Notes under the pieces: generated by a model
Told to the model about the DNA's origin: nothing
The model's input: the letters and a program-made list of their open reading frames with translations, nothing else
Database searches by the model: none
Shown: positions 30,060 to 40,826 of the stretch, piece after piece
How the letters are laid out: each line of letters starts with the position of its first letter
Position numbering within the stretch: position 1 is the stretch's first letter
Assembly: GCA_947646735.1 (NCBI GenBank)
Contig: CANTFK010000994.1
Location: 186,001 to 250,000, forward strand
Direction: 5' to 3'
DNA: 64,000 nucleotides
From: Peronospora farinosa
Lineage: Eukaryota; Oomycota; Peronosporomycetes; Peronosporales; Peronosporaceae
Made by a program: the position numbers and the translations under genes

Positions 30060-31021
30060 GACGCTTGTGACCATATTTGTTACATAGGAAACATTATCCA
30101 GCAAACTTGCCATCTCTTGAACTGGCACTTGAACTTCCTCCAAATTGCCGAAATACACTCTTGTGTTTCGACATGTGTGTTGTCGTTAATGCAACCTCAA
30201 GATGCTCCGTCCTTACCATCTCATCGTACTCCCGTCTCAGTTTCCTTGGCTTGAAACAGTGTCATACCGGGCACGTTCTCGATAATCGTGACAATTTGGT
30301 CAAAATCTCTCGTAAGACTACCCAATCGTATCACTAACTGCTCATCCGCTGATATCTCTTGACCGACAGCCTGCATCGTCATGCACAACTCGTCAAATCT
30401 CAGGAAGTGATCCATAATACTTCCCCCCTTTGCCAACTTGAACTCATGTAGCTGCCGTCGTAGATGCACACGGTTGTGCATACTTTGTCGCAGGAAGACT
30501 GTCTTCAGAATGTCCCATGCCTCTGCGGTTGATGTTGCAGTGCGCACCATTGACTGCAAATTCGTGCTAATCATTTTAGTTACGATCGCGAAGGCCTTCA
30601 TGTCATTGACTTTCCAAGTTGACGCAGTTGCGTCTCCTTCTTCTGGGGCTTTCATGGCATCCAGATGCTCCAGCAATTCCTTCTTCGCCAGCGTCATGCG
30701 CGCATTAAACTCCCACACAAAGTAGTTATCTTCGCGGAGTATATCGCTTGTGCCGAACGCAGTTGGGCTCATAACCTGATAGTAAATGAGAATGGCCAAG
30801 GGTGTAGTGAGCTGTAGTAGCTAGAAGAAGGTAAAATGAAAAGTGAATTGATGTTAACTAGGTACTTAGTTCGCTCCGATGCACTACCTCTAAGCCTATT
30901 AATATCGATACTACGATATCACTAATTAACAATGAGTCGATGCTCATCGTTACACACAATCTCGTTGTGTCGTCTCTGTCATATAGTGGATGAAAATAGA
31001 ACAGAGTCTATATTACCAACA
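30060..31021 (-). mobile_element. Copia fragment: gag plus 5' LTR
   Basis: Minus-strand gag frame 30221-30799 (SPTAFGTSDILREDNYFVWE, KELLEHLDAMKAPEEGD, FKLAKGGSIMDHFLRFDELC) is a close relative of the gag at 36910-37731. Its downstream zinc-knuckle part (30060-30220) is shifted out of frame. To the right, ~30879-31021 matches the Copia-2 LTR and, read on the minus strand, starts TGTTGGTAAT. The left edge abuts the Gypsy E1 RNase H end, so the rest of this element is missing. Confidence 0.7.
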
Positions 31022-31747
31022 TTCTTAAACAAAGCATCGACTTTGGTAAAAAGGTTTTGGCGTTTAGTAAGGCTTGGTCTCCGACTTGATAACTTTCAAT
31101 ACAGCTTCCGCCTTAGGCATCCGCTTGCTCCTTTTATTTGTATTGGCCATCAGCCATTGCATCACGCACATGTCAAGGGCATTTAATCGCGTGGCAAGAT
31201 CTCGCTTACCTGCTTCTAAAAATGACATCAAAAAGTCAACTGGCAACCTCTTCTCCATCATGCTTTAAGCGAGGGTTAACAAGCTCGCACATGATGACCC
31301 AGACGAGAGGGGTATATTGGACTTACAGAGTCGAGTCGGTCGCGACCGCGTTAAAGTCGCTCGACACTGAACAAATCAAGGCATTGTTGACTGCCGGAAC
31401 ACCATAATCGAGCCAGATTCACGCGCGTTGGAGTCGAAGTCAAGCACTGAAACCTGGAAGTATCGATAAGGTAGAACAATTACAGACGGCCATTTCAAGA
31501 TGTTGAGGCTTCACGTGCGATAGACAATCTTTTGGTCAGCTTCAATCTAAAAAGGTTTAGCTTTGTTCCTTGCTCAATAAATTGACGTATAATTGAGTCA
31601 GCTTGTAATCATGTTTTTACCTCTTCATCAAACAAGTATAGTGTATACAGAACTTAAAGGTATGAAATGCAAGTTATATTCCATCTTGTGTTTGCTCATG
31701 TGTTCGCTCATGTGTTCGCTCATCCAACAGGAACTGGCCAATATACG
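31022..31747. other. Spacer, no assigned gene
   Basis: A minus-strand frame at 31064-31261 (starting MMEKRLPVDFLMSFLEAGKRDL) has protein-like composition and helix-forming pattern, but I do not recognise it and it has no start context or partners. A 12-bp unit (around TGTGTTCGCTCA) is repeated three times at ~31687-31722. Confidence 0.35.
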
Positions 31748-31975
31748 AATAGAATGAACCGTATCTCCGGCGGTTGGAGGGGTCCATTCCCTCGATGTTA
31801 CTTGGTTTTCTCCCCTATGAGTCAGTGACTCGATCTGCAGTCTGAAGCACAAATGTTACTCAACCAGTGCAGCCATGCGTTTTCCCACCGCCCCGATATT
31901 TTTAGCTTTTGCTACCTGCCTAGCGATTCAGATGATATTCACATGAACAGCCTTCGGCATCATCTCCAGGTAAGC
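31748..31975 (-). repeat. Inverted copy of the segment at 46510-46747
   Basis: The reverse complement of this stretch matches 46510-46747 over its whole length with scattered differences, including the block read there as GGGGAGAAAACCAAGTAACA. No transposon ends are visible, so it looks like an inverted segmental duplication of the flank of the broken membrane-protein gene. Confidence 0.65.
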
Positions 31976-32821
31976 TCGTTCACTCCCGCTTGGTCAATGT
32001 GAATTTCCAGCCAGAAACACGTGAGGGCTAACAAGCTTGCACACGATTAGGGGTACATCAGTTGAATGGAAATCGATTTTTCCGAATCTGCCGATGTATA
32101 CTGTGATTATACCGTTTATTACGTTTTGGTGACCGGCGCGATAGCTTGGTAGAATGGTAGAACACAAATTCTCATCGATAGACCTCGGTCACTGAAGAGT
32201 GAAGCCTAAATTTATCGAAGAACGAAGAACTGGCATAACTACCAAATAAGCAGAGGGATCTACAACATTGGCGTAGTGACGACATGCGCGTGCTCAAATC
32301 GCCGTACGTGTAGGGCCGCTGTGGTGAAGTAAAATTGAAGCTTGGAGACCCCAGAGGTCACTTGGATCCAAGGAACAAGGGAAAGCACGCCAGGGAGAAG
32401 GGCGAAGTGAAATGAGACCTCGAGGTGAAGCGACCGTTGGCTGAGAAAAAATATCAGGACCAATAAAAAGGGAAATCATTACAAGGGTTCCAGCTAAACG
32501 GTACCAAAATGAGTTGACCACGGTCCCCATTAGAAAACCCGATTCCGGGATCATTCCCTTTCTCGGTTGGCCTGAGTACCTCATCGGTAGACCTGGGTCC
32601 CTCATTGGTAAACCTGACCTCTTGTCGGTAACCCTAAACCCTAAACCCTGTCCCCGAGGTTGAGCCAATCCTGACCAGTCAACACAAGGAATCAGGCCTT
32701 TTGGCAAGGATAGAGTGAAGGATGTAACGATAGAAATATATTAAATACTACTACAATATTTGCGTTCTACGTGGCATTGGAGAAACTTGTCCGTAAAGAC
32801 AAGTTTTCAGCTTAGAGAAGT
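31976..32821. other. Spacer with short interstitial telomere-like motif
   Basis: No gene recognised. At 32630-32651 there are about two and a half CCCTAAA units (TTTAGGG on the other strand, the oomycete/plant-type telomere repeat). Just left of it, a loose repeat of GGT(A)GACCTGGGTCCCTCAT-like words occurs (32560-32630). Confidence 0.4.
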
Positions 32822-33360
32822 GTGACTATTGGCCAATTATTTTGTAGACATCTTATTCATATTAACCAAATATCAGTTGGGGAAGTTCCAGGTAAGGCAA
32901 GTTGGTTCCGTCATGTAAATTGGCCATTGTCTCTTCTCAATGTTGAGACGTCCGCAGTTGGTTTAAAAGCCTTTCATGCCAAGTTTTTTCTGCATGAATC
33001 GTGTTTGGATCTGCTGCCGTCAGCGTCACCTGTAGAGAATTATGTACACTTAAGTGAAGTTTCGTATCTGACACTGTACAAAAGCGACTTGGGGTGGGTG
33101 AACGAGATGAACTTTACAAGTGTTAATACCCCATATGCACCAACGGCTTATCCAAATTTAATGACAGATCGTCTGTTTAAGGAACAATCATGGATCATCT
33201 AAACGCTGGCAGTTAAGTGCAATTCGTGAAAGGAAGTATGGATGCGATTGCTGCACTTAACAAGGAGCTGCAAGCCAATGAGACCAAAAGAAAACTGGGA
33301 GAATGGACGTCCACTTCCATCAGAGGAATGCCATTTTGTCGAGTGAGTATTTATCTGCGG
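32822..33360 (+). pseudogene. First piece of a host membrane-protein gene interrupted by retrotransposons
   Basis: The frame 32822-33202 (NQISVGEVPGKASWFRHVNWP, FHAKFFLHESCLDLLPSASP, LSEVSYLTLYKSDLGWVNEM) has host-like codon use and protein-like composition. After a stop, a second frame (33217-33345; SMDAIAALNKELQANETKRKL) runs up to a GTGAGTATTT donor-like site at ~33341, 40 bp before the Copia LTR. I do not recognise the family. The pieces at 37953 and 45948 continue on the same strand beyond the inserted elements and may be the same gene, which is an inference from order and context. Confidence 0.4.
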
Positions 33361-33384
33361 GTTAAACGATTGCCAGAGCCGGCA

Positions 33385-33536
33385 AGTTCGTCTCGTTGTA
33401 CTACTCTAAGCCTATCGATATCGACTTTACCATATTAGTAACAAAACGATGAGTCGATCCCATCGTTACACACAATCACGTAGTGTCGTCTATGCCATGT
33501 GGTCATTAGTATCAGTAACCAACAGCATTACCAATA
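33385..33536 (-). repeat. Copia-2 3' LTR
   Basis: Starts AGTTCGTCTCG and ends ACCAATA on the plus strand. The inner border is fixed by the adjacent polypurine tract. Confidence 0.75.
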
Positions 33537-33639
33537 CTCTCCCTCAACTAGAAGTCTCTAATCTTGGCTTTGTCCAGCAGCGACTCGAAAATCTTTGTCG
33601 GAATTGGTTTGGTCAGAAAATCTACCAGCTGTGACTTAG

Positions 33640-34970
33640 TTTCAGTATACTGTAGGTCGATAATCTTGTCTTTCACCTGTTCGCGCACAAAATGGTATCT
33701 GATGTCGATATGCTTCGCTCGACTTTGATATCCGTCGTTCTTAGCAATAGCAGTTGCACTCTAATTGTATTCATGAATCGTGACAGCATAGTTAATCTGC
33801 ACTTGAATCTCCTTGAGTAGACTTCTTGTTCACAGAACCTCCTGTACACACAAAGAAAGAGCCATATACTCTGCTTCTGCCGTACTCAGTGCCACGCTCT
33901 GCTGCATCTTCGACTTGAAAATCACAGGTGCACCATTAATTTTGATAAAAACTCCCGAAATCGATATGCGATTTCACTTGTTACTTGCCCAGTCCGCATC
34001 CGTGTACGCGCTCAGCTGAAGGTTGCCTGAAACTCCTTCATAACAAATTCCTTTGCTCTGCGTCGTCTTTAGATATCGCAACACTCGAATCGCTGCATTC
34101 CAGTGCTCTTCATGCGGAAATTTCAAATGACGACTCAGCTGACATACTGCATACGCAATATCTGGTCGTGTGCCTGTTGCCACACCCCACTAACGGCCGA
34201 TACGGCCGATTCTTCATTCTTGTGTCAGCTTTGTCCATTTTGACCATCGCATGCCCTTCAACACATGGATTTGACACCGCTTTTGCATTAACTTGATTAA
34301 ATTTCTCGACCATTCTTGATATACACGATCCTTGACTGATCTTCAAACGTCGATTGTCGCGCAGGTACTTGAATTCGATTCCTAGAACGTATCGAACACT
34401 CCCCATTATCTTCAACTGAAAACGACTTGATAGTTGAGCTGACACATCGTCCATTGCTCCAGTAGATTCAGCCCCAATTAGAAGGTCGTCCACATATAAT
34501 GCAGCGTAAATCCACGAGCCTTTAGTCTCTTTGACGAAGATGCATGAGTCTGCCACGCATGAGGAGAACCCCATCTCTACAAACACACACGAAATTGTCT
34601 TGTACCATGTTGCGGCCGCTTATTTTAGCCCATACAGGCTGCGATTCAGTTTAATCACTTGATCATGTCCTGCAAGAACGCCTAGAGGAGGGTATACGCA
34701 TACCTCTTCTTCCAAAACGCCATATAGAAAAGCAGTGTCGACATCATATTGATGAATTAACATCCCCTTTTGACAGCATACCGCCAAAAACACTCGTATT
34801 GAGTGGAGGTTTGCCACAGGTGAATATGTCTCCATGTAATCAACTCCATACGTCTATCTGTAGCGAAGTGCTACAAGACGTGCCTTGTATCGAATAATTT
34901 CACCAAGCTCGTTTCGTTTGAGTGCAAACACCCACTTGTATCCAATCACTTTCTGGTTTGGACGCTGTGT
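33640..34970 (-). pseudogene. Copia-2 reverse transcriptase and RNase H, broken
   Basis: Minus strand: METYSPVANLHSIRVFLAVC and QYDVDTAFLYGVLEEEV (34620-34835), then after a shift MGFSSCVADSCIFVKE and the RT active-site block YVDDLLIG (34110-34586), then RPDIAYAVCQLSRHLKFP and SAYTDADWASNK of RNase H (33974-34183), followed by a decayed end to ~33640. Stops and shifts at ~34600, ~34200 and ~33970 disable it. Confidence 0.8.
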
Positions 34971-35030
34971 GTGAACTGTCCAGGTGTCCTTTTCCTTTAA
35001 TGCCTTGAGCTCAGCTTGACTGGCCTTGTA

Positions 35031-36906
35031 CTAATCATCACGATGAGGTGACACAAGAGCTTCTTCGTATGTCGTTGGGGTCTCGAACGCTGCACATGCT
35101 TGCTCATACCCAATACGTAGTCTTTTTGTGCCTCTTTCTTGACACAATTCTGAGCCGTCATAAAAGTCCTCATCAGCGCTACCCACTGGTACTAACGCTT
35201 GAGATTGTCCATGTTGCACAGATTCTAATGGAACCATCGCGGTTTCTTGCACTGCTTGAACACTTGTCCGTTGACTTGGTCGTATCACCACCTTCCCTTG
35301 TCTTAACACTTCTTCAACTGATTCTTGATCTTCTTCAATCATCGTCACATCATCAATCTCAAACATTGTGTCGTCTGCATTGGATTCCACGTGTCCATGC
35401 ATCTCGCTACTGCATCTCGATGGTAGAGCCATCGTAGTTGTACGCCTGTCTTGCATGTGACTTTCTTCTTGAACACTGTGACTGTCCTCCATTGCTATGT
35501 CCATGTCTTTCGTGACTCGTGGTTGGTCTAAATCGATAGAAACAACGTCTTCATCTTGAACAGCGCGGACTTCTTGGTCACTGGATCTGCTGTAGTGTTG
35601 CACGTACTGAGGTGGTGGCCTCTCATCGAATCTAGCCGATCTCGTGTGCGTCACCCTCATGGCATCTTCGTCCCATATTCGAAACCCCTTGATTTGGTCC
35701 GAGTAACCTAGAAAAATACATCGACTTGCCTTCTTGGTCATCTTGGTCCTGTTTGACTTGTCGAAATGTGCATATCCCTTTGAACCAAATACACGCATCT
35801 CAGAGAGGTCAGGTTCCTTCCCAAAGATAAACTCAAATGGAGTTGTAGTCGGGTGACTAGCACATGGAACTCGGTTTGTCACATAGACTGACGTGTTCAT
35901 CGCCTCAGCTCACCAAATTTTATCCATTTGCATATGACTGAGCATTGCTCTGGCCTGCTCTGTCAGTGTCCGGTTCATGCGTTCGGCCAGACCATTCTGT
36001 TGTGGCGAATATGGTACCGTCGTCTGATGCATGATACCAGATTTTCTACATACACCAGAGAAACGTCTGTTGACGTATTCAGTTCCGTTGTCTGTCCTGA
36101 TACACTTAATATTCTTGGACAATTGATTCTCCTTGTACTCGATGAAGCGATCTGTCACTTCCGACTTGTTTTCAATATAGTATGCGACTGTATATCGTAA
36201 AAAAATTATCGATAAAGGTCACGACAAATCTTGATCCTCCTCGAGACTTCGTTTCCATAGGTCCCATGACATCACTGTGGACCAACTGCAACACTTCCTT
36301 GGTTTTCACCTGTCCGTATGGTGACTTCGGAGATGTCTTGACGGTTGCTTTACCCATGATGCACCCTTCGCAGATTTCGATGTCATCTGCACTACCTTGA
36401 TTCTTCTTGATCTTTAATCCATTGACGCAACTTGTCATACCCTTAAGAATCTTTGTTGACAGGTGACCTAATCTTGCATGCCACACTTGTAGATCAGCCG
36501 ATCCTGATCCGTCACCTGATTTTTGCTCTTGATTTGTCTCTTCGCAAACGTTGGCTACCTCAGCCGGACTGCACTCTAAGACGTACAACTTGTTTCGTCT
36601 TGGTATATGAGCAACGACTTCCGTGTTATTTTTGATCTGACAGCTCAGATCTGAGAAGATCACTTGTAGACCTTTTTTCGACAATGCCGATATTGACAGT
36701 AGCCTTCGGTCTAGGCCAGGCACCCATAGCGTTTCTTCGATTCTGTTCACTTCACCAGTCTTTAGTTGCACGCGTACTGTCCCAACACCTTGCGCTTCCA
36801 CTTCGCTGCAGTCTGCTATGGTGATCATGATCGGGTCCGTTAGTGAGCCTAGAAACGAAAACTCATCTCTGTCGGGACACATGTGACTGCTTGCCCCACT
36901 GTCCAA
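35031..36906 (-). pseudogene. Copia-2 protease and integrase, broken
   Basis: Begins with the retropepsin motif LLDSGASSHMC (36900). The GAG-pre-integrase zinc region has WHARLGHLS and CEGCIMGKA. Integrase has LVHSDVMGPM (first Asp), then after a break at ~36170 IRTDNGTEYVN (second Asp) and SPQQNGLAERMNRTL (Glu) at 35910-36158, and after a stop NTSVYVTNRVPCA and KEPDLSEMRVFGSKGYAH with the acidic linker region to 35031. Confidence 0.8.
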
Positions 36907-36909
36907 TAA

Positions 36910-37731
36910 TCATCCAGCTGACGTCCGACTTGACGCAGTAAATGCTCTCTCTTCTCCAGTTCGCTCTATCTGCACTTTTGCAGCCTTGCAATCTTGACAC
37001 TTGTGTCCATATTTGTTACATCCGTAACATCTTCCCGAAAACCTTTCACCTCTTGAACTTGATATCCCCATATGTCTGCGCGGACCTTTCTTGTACTTGG
37101 AAGTGTGCGTACTTTTCAGTGCGACTTCTTGGTGTTCTGTCCTCGTCATTCCATCGTAATCCCGCCTCAGCATTTCCTTAGCGTGAAACAGTGTCATTCC
37201 GGGCATGTTCTCGATAATCTTGACGATGGGGTCATAGTCTCTCGTTAGACTACCCAATAGGATGACTAAATGCTCATCCTGTGAGATCTCTTGTCCCACA
37301 GCTTGCATAGTCATGCACAGCTCGTCAAATCTCAGGAAGTGATCCATAATACTTCCCCCCTTTGCCAACTTGAACTCATGTAGTTGCCGTCGTAGCTGCA
37401 CACGATTGTGCATACTTTGTCGCAGGAAGACTGTATTCAGTATTTCCCATGCTTCTGCCGTTGTCTTTGCCGTGCGCACCATTGACTGAAGATTTGTGCT
37501 GATCATTGTTGACACAATCGCGAAGGCATTCATGTCGTTGACTTTCCAAGTTGACGCGCTTGCGTCTCCTTCTTCTGGGGCCTTCATAGCGTCTAGGTGC
37601 TCTAGCAATTCCTTCTTTGCCAGCTTAATCATTGCGTTGGACTCCCACACAAAGTAGTTATCTTCGCGGAGTATGTCGCCCGCGTCCGGCGTAGTTGGGC
37701 TCATAACCTTATGACTTTTGGCAACAGTCAA
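36910..37731 (-). CDS. Copia-2 gag
   Basis: 273 residues from ATG 37731. It contains ILREDNYFVWESNAMIKLAKK, HEFKLAKGGSIMDHFLRF and a CCHC knuckle CYGCNKYGHKCQDC. The frame is open to TGA at 36910-36912, and the next codons continue in the same frame into the protease (LLDSGASSH), so gag and pol are one frame split by a single TGA. This is either a nonsense change or, less likely, a readthrough stop. Confidence 0.85.
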   Translation of the reverse strand: MTVAKSHKVMSPTTPDAGDILREDNYFVWESNAMIKLAKKELLEHLDAMKAPEEGDASASTWKVNDMNAFAIVSTMISTNLQSMVRTAKTTAEAWEILNTVFLRQSMHNRVQLRRQLHEFKLAKGGSIMDHFLRFDELCMTMQAVGQEISQDEHLVILLGSLTRDYDPIVKIIENMPGMTLFHAKEMLRRDYDGMTRTEHQEVALKSTHTSKYKKGPRRHMGISSSRGERFSGRCYGCNKYGHKCQDCKAAKVQIERTGEERAFTASSRTSAG

Positions 37732-37800
37732 GGGTAAGTTAAGGTGGGAGCGCTAGAAGAAGGTAAAATGAAAAGTAAATTATTATCTAGCTAGGTCCTT

Positions 37801-37952
37801 AGTTCGTCTCGTTGTACTACTTTAAGCCTATCGATATCGACTTTACCATATTAGTAACAAAACGATGAGTCGGTCCCATCGTTACACACAATCACGTAGT
37901 GTCGTCTATGCCATGTGGTCATTAGTATCGGTAACCAACAGCATTACCAATA
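37801..37952 (-). repeat. Copia-2 5' LTR
   Basis: Same 152-bp unit as 33385-33536 with three substitutions. The gag start lies 70 bp inside. Confidence 0.75.
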
Positions 37953-38111
37953 ATACTGCTATGATGAACTTGACGCCGAAGAAAAGTGCTGCTGTTTATG
38001 CCAACTTCAGTATGCTCTCGTACTTATCAACGGCTGTGGTCAACGGTGTCTCGGCCAATAATTACGTCAATGAGTCTTTGGCGGAATTTCATTATTGTCC
38101 TACACGATCAT
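37953..38111 (+). pseudogene. Second piece of the interrupted host membrane-protein gene
   Basis: Between the Copia LTR and the Gypsy-1 LTR a plus-strand frame reads MMNLTPKKSAAVYANFSMLS, YLSTAVVNGVSANN and onwards. Without Gypsy-1, removal of one ATCAT copy joins this to 45953, where a frame with membrane helices follows in another phase. Identity unknown. Confidence 0.4.
38107..38111. repeat. Target-site duplication of Gypsy-1, left copy
   Basis: ATCAT, identical to 45948-45952 on the other side of the element. Confidence 0.85.
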
Positions 38112-38453
38112 TGTAATGGGCTACATTACACATATAGCATTAACACAAATAAACAATTACATATGTAGGCAGGTGCTGGGCCCGAATAGCGGGCACAGCG
38201 TGGTAATTTATTATTGGTTTATTATTGGGCCTAAAGTCCCCAATATGGACCAATGATAAATCAACCTGAAATTGTGTGGTTCCCGATAGGCGGGAACACT
38301 GTCGTATTTATTACGACTAAAATCTTCGTAATTAGTACGAATTAAAACCAAAATAAAAATCAGAGTTAAATTTACTTAATATTTAATAGTTGGGCTTGAG
38401 TATTCCTCAAGCGCACGTGTAAGCTAGTGACGGTACGTTCTAGCCCCGTTACA
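38112..38453 (+). repeat. Gypsy-1 5' LTR
   Basis: 342 bp, TGTAATGGGC...CCCCGTTACA. Nearly identical to 45606-45947 (five substitutions, no indel). It is followed after two bases by TGGTAGCACTTTG, the place of the primer-binding site; I cannot name the tRNA. Confidence 0.92.
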
Positions 38454-38479
38454 CCTGGTAGCACTTTGTAGTCCTTCCT

Positions 38480-39529
38480 ATGCCCGAGTTTGGGATGAGC
38501 GATTCGTCGTACTTTGACGCTCCAGATTTATTTCTGGAGCACGCGACCTTCCCCCATCTTACTGGTGTTGAGTGGGATGCCCTTAATCGCCTCGCGGCGA
38601 TATCGGGAGAGGCATTCGTCGCGTCGCTGATGAGATCAGCGACCCCTGACGCGCAACGTCTCGCCATACATGAGTTTATGGCACGCGAGCTCGCCGAATC
38701 CAACCGGCGAGGCTTAACTCCCTCGCGCCCTTCACGTAATGAGGCCGTGAAGATGGAAACCTCCTCCTACTCTGGAGAAGGTAAGGACCGGTTGTCGCTG
38801 AATCGGTGGTTCCGAGAAGTTGATATCGCCATCGCCTCGAGACTTCTTGAGGCTCCACAGGCAAAGGTCAACTTCCTTCTTTCCCGCCTCACCGGGAAGG
38901 CCAAGGAGTGGGCCCTTGGTAAACTCGTTGTGGACGAGCACGCATTTCCCACCTTGGATACCATCCAGGACGATCTCCGTCTTGCCTTCGAGCCACCACA
39001 AGAGGAGAAACTGGTGCGATCAAGATTCCTGTCGATGCGACAGGGTAAAATGGCGATGCGCGACTACGTACAGATGGCTAGGCATCTGGCGTCGTGTATT
39101 ATCACGCACCCCATGGACATGTACACACAGGTGAATGTCTTTGTGGATGGTATGCGTGAGGGGCAGACCCGCTTATCGCTGGAGCGCGTCGAGTCTGCCA
39201 CATTGGAGGAGGCATTCGCCATCGCACTCCGTGAAGACTTTAGGGTCACAAAGGCCTATGCCAAACCCTCGGTCGTCAGCGTTCCCCGGCCTTCTGGCCC
39301 AGAACCTATGGAGATCGACGTTATGGAGTCGTCGGGTGACCGGCGACGTGTCTTTCATCATAAAGGTGACGCTCGCACCGGGCGTCCAATGGTTTGCTTT
39401 CGTTGTCTTAAGCCAGGACATCGCGCGGCAGAGTGCCGTGCGCCAGCCCCATTATCGGTGCAAGTAGTGGACGCCCATCATGAGGGTGCTGTACCGGCCG
39501 CACGTCCAAAAAACGGTCGGGACCAGTAG
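38480..39529 (+). CDS. Gypsy-1 gag
   Basis: 349 residues, intact. The N-terminal part is matrix-like, followed by the retrotransposon gag core ([57 protein letters not shown]) and one CCHC zinc knuckle [14 protein letters not shown] at ~310-323. It ends at TAG 39527-39529, inside the stem of the frameshift signal. It would form the nucleocapsid of the virus-like particle. Confidence 0.92.
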   Translation: MPEFGMSDSSYFDAPDLFLEHATFPHLTGVEWDALNRLAAISGEAFVASLMRSATPDAQRLAIHEFMARELAESNRRGLTPSRPSRNEAVKMETSSYSGEGKDRLSLNRWFREVDIAIASRLLEAPQAKVNFLLSRLTGKAKEWALGKLVVDEHAFPTLDTIQDDLRLAFEPPQEEKLVRSRFLSMRQGKMAMRDYVQMARHLASCIITHPMDMYTQVNVFVDGMREGQTRLSLERVESATLEEAFAIALREDFRVTKAYAKPSVVSVPRPSGPEPMEIDVMESSGDRRRVFHHKGDARTGRPMVCFRCLKPGHRAAECRAPAPLSVQVVDAHHEGAVPAARPKNGRDQ

Positions 39530-39549
39530 GTGCAGGGCGCCCTACTGGT
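39508..39549 (+). promoter_or_regulatory. Programmed -1 ribosomal frameshift signal, gag to pol
   Basis: The slippery heptamer A AAA AAC (39508-39514) is in the gag frame. A 7-nt spacer follows, then a 9-bp perfect stem (39522-39530 with 39541-39549) and a 10-nt loop. Slipping back one base enters exactly the frame that leads, open, into the protease ORF. The gag stop lies within the stem. The E1 copy keeps the stem and loop length but has a different loop sequence and a mutated heptamer. Confidence 0.8.
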
Positions 39550-40826
39550 TGGAACGGAGATCCGGGTCCCCCGGTGGCAGCCCAACCTTCCAGTCCTCCT
39601 GCGCTACGCGCACGGTTAAATGCCACCACTACGAGTGGTGATTCACGTCTGATTATTGTCAGTTTACATGTCGCCGGCGTCCGGCGACCTCTGCGAGCAC
39701 TCCTGGACTCAGGAGCAACAAACAATTTCTTTCGTGAATCTTGTTTGTCGATGCTGCCTCCCAGCATTCAGGTCCGTGAGGGACCTGGCCAAGTCGTCGT
39801 CAAGTTGGCTGACGGGAAACCACACCGCGTATCGCGGCGCGAAGTGTCGTTGCCGTATACGTTTGATGGCTTTCGCAGTAATGATGATTTCTTGGTGATC
39901 GCGATGAATTATGCATTCGATTGCATACTGGGCATGCCATGGTTGGCACGTTATAAGCCCCAGATCGACTGGTTAGCCAGATCAGTGAGACGTCGACGCA
40001 AGTTCGATGTCAGTAAAGTGTTTACCCATCTCTTGGTATCTCCAAGTGACTGGCCAAACGTCACAGTCGTGGATCGCGATTCCACGACGTTGGCGGTGCA
40101 CAGAGCGAGCGATGGCCCTCTCTGCACTGCTTGTGCTGTTCTTCGGGACACAAGTGACAGTGACTCCTCGCTACAGAGCGAAGAGGACGACGAGGACGAC
40201 GCGGTCGAACAAGGGTTCCCGCGCGTCATTAATGCGGTTGAACAGGGGTTCCCGCACGTGGTTGCAGTGGTTGAACCGGGGTTCCCATCTGCACCTATTG
40301 TGGTCGAGCAGGGGCTCCCACAAGGGCATTGTGGCGACGAGCAAGAGCTCGCCAGCGAGTGTGACGTGGACGGACAGAAGTCCTCACGCGAGAGCATGAT
40401 GGTAGAACCGGGGTTCCCATCATCACCCACTGTGGTCGAACCGAGGTTCCCACATGGGCATATTGTGGTCGAGCAGGGGCTCCCACACGAGTACAACGTG
40501 GACGGACAGGAGTCCCCACGCGAGAGCATGATGGTCGAATCGGGGTTCCCATCATCACCCACTGTGGTCGAACCGAGGTTCCCACATGGGCATACTGTGG
40601 TTGAGCAGGGGCTCCCACGCGGGTTTACGGCGGCCGAGCAGGAGCTCCCGCATCAAGTGTCGACGGTCGAGTTTGGGGTACTCCCGTCCAGTGTTTCCGG
40701 CATCTTGGATGACGACATCCAGTGCCTAGAGGGGGGTGATGGTTTATCACCTGACTGCGGTTCGCCAGCTTCGAGTAGTGACTCGAAGCACGATGGGGAC
40801 AACAGCACCGAGAATTTAGCGTTGGA
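39515..40826 (+). CDS. Gypsy-1 protease and tandem-repeat spacer (pol start, -1 frame)
   Basis: In the -1 frame the product continues from gag through a Gly/Pro-rich linker to the retropepsin core: [17 protein letters not shown] (catalytic Asp in DSG), a flap region and [19 protein letters not shown]. Residues encoded by 40201-40640 form about ten units of ~14 residues ([10 protein letters not shown], [10 protein letters not shown], [14 protein letters not shown]), with a 132-bp higher-order repeat (40369 and 40501 start equivalent units). The function of the repeat is unknown. The frame is lost shortly after 40830, where a 1-nt shift (purine run AAGGAAGGAAGG) separates it from RT. Confidence 0.8.

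Larger units (their letters stand above)
33385..37952 (-). mobile_element. Copia element (Copia-2), minus strand, with 152-bp LTRs
   Basis: LTRs at 33385-33536 (3') and 37801-37952 (5') are equal in length and differ at three positions (about 2%). A purine tract on the minus strand (33537-33548, complement of CTCTCCCTCAAC) abuts the 3' LTR as a polypurine tract should. The order gag, protease, integrase, RT, RNase H is that of Copia (integrase before RT). No 5-bp target duplication is found at the outer edges, so the ends may have recombined with another copy. The Copia fragment at 30060-31021 is a relative. Confidence 0.85.

Noticed and set aside
31064..31261. Possible effector-like fragment on the minus strand
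   Set aside because: Helical pattern with a Trp and a C-terminal Val-Leu motif is suggestive, but there is no signal peptide, no RxLR-type motif and no full domain.
31976..32707. 137-residue minus-strand Pro/Leu-rich frame
   Set aside because: Arises from a degenerate repeat with the telomere-like motif; no similarity or start context.
39951..40618. Minus-strand Gly/Asn and Val/Gly/Thr repeat frames in Gypsy-1
   Set aside because: Mirror of the VEQGFP repeat of pol; the plus frame is the one joined to protease.
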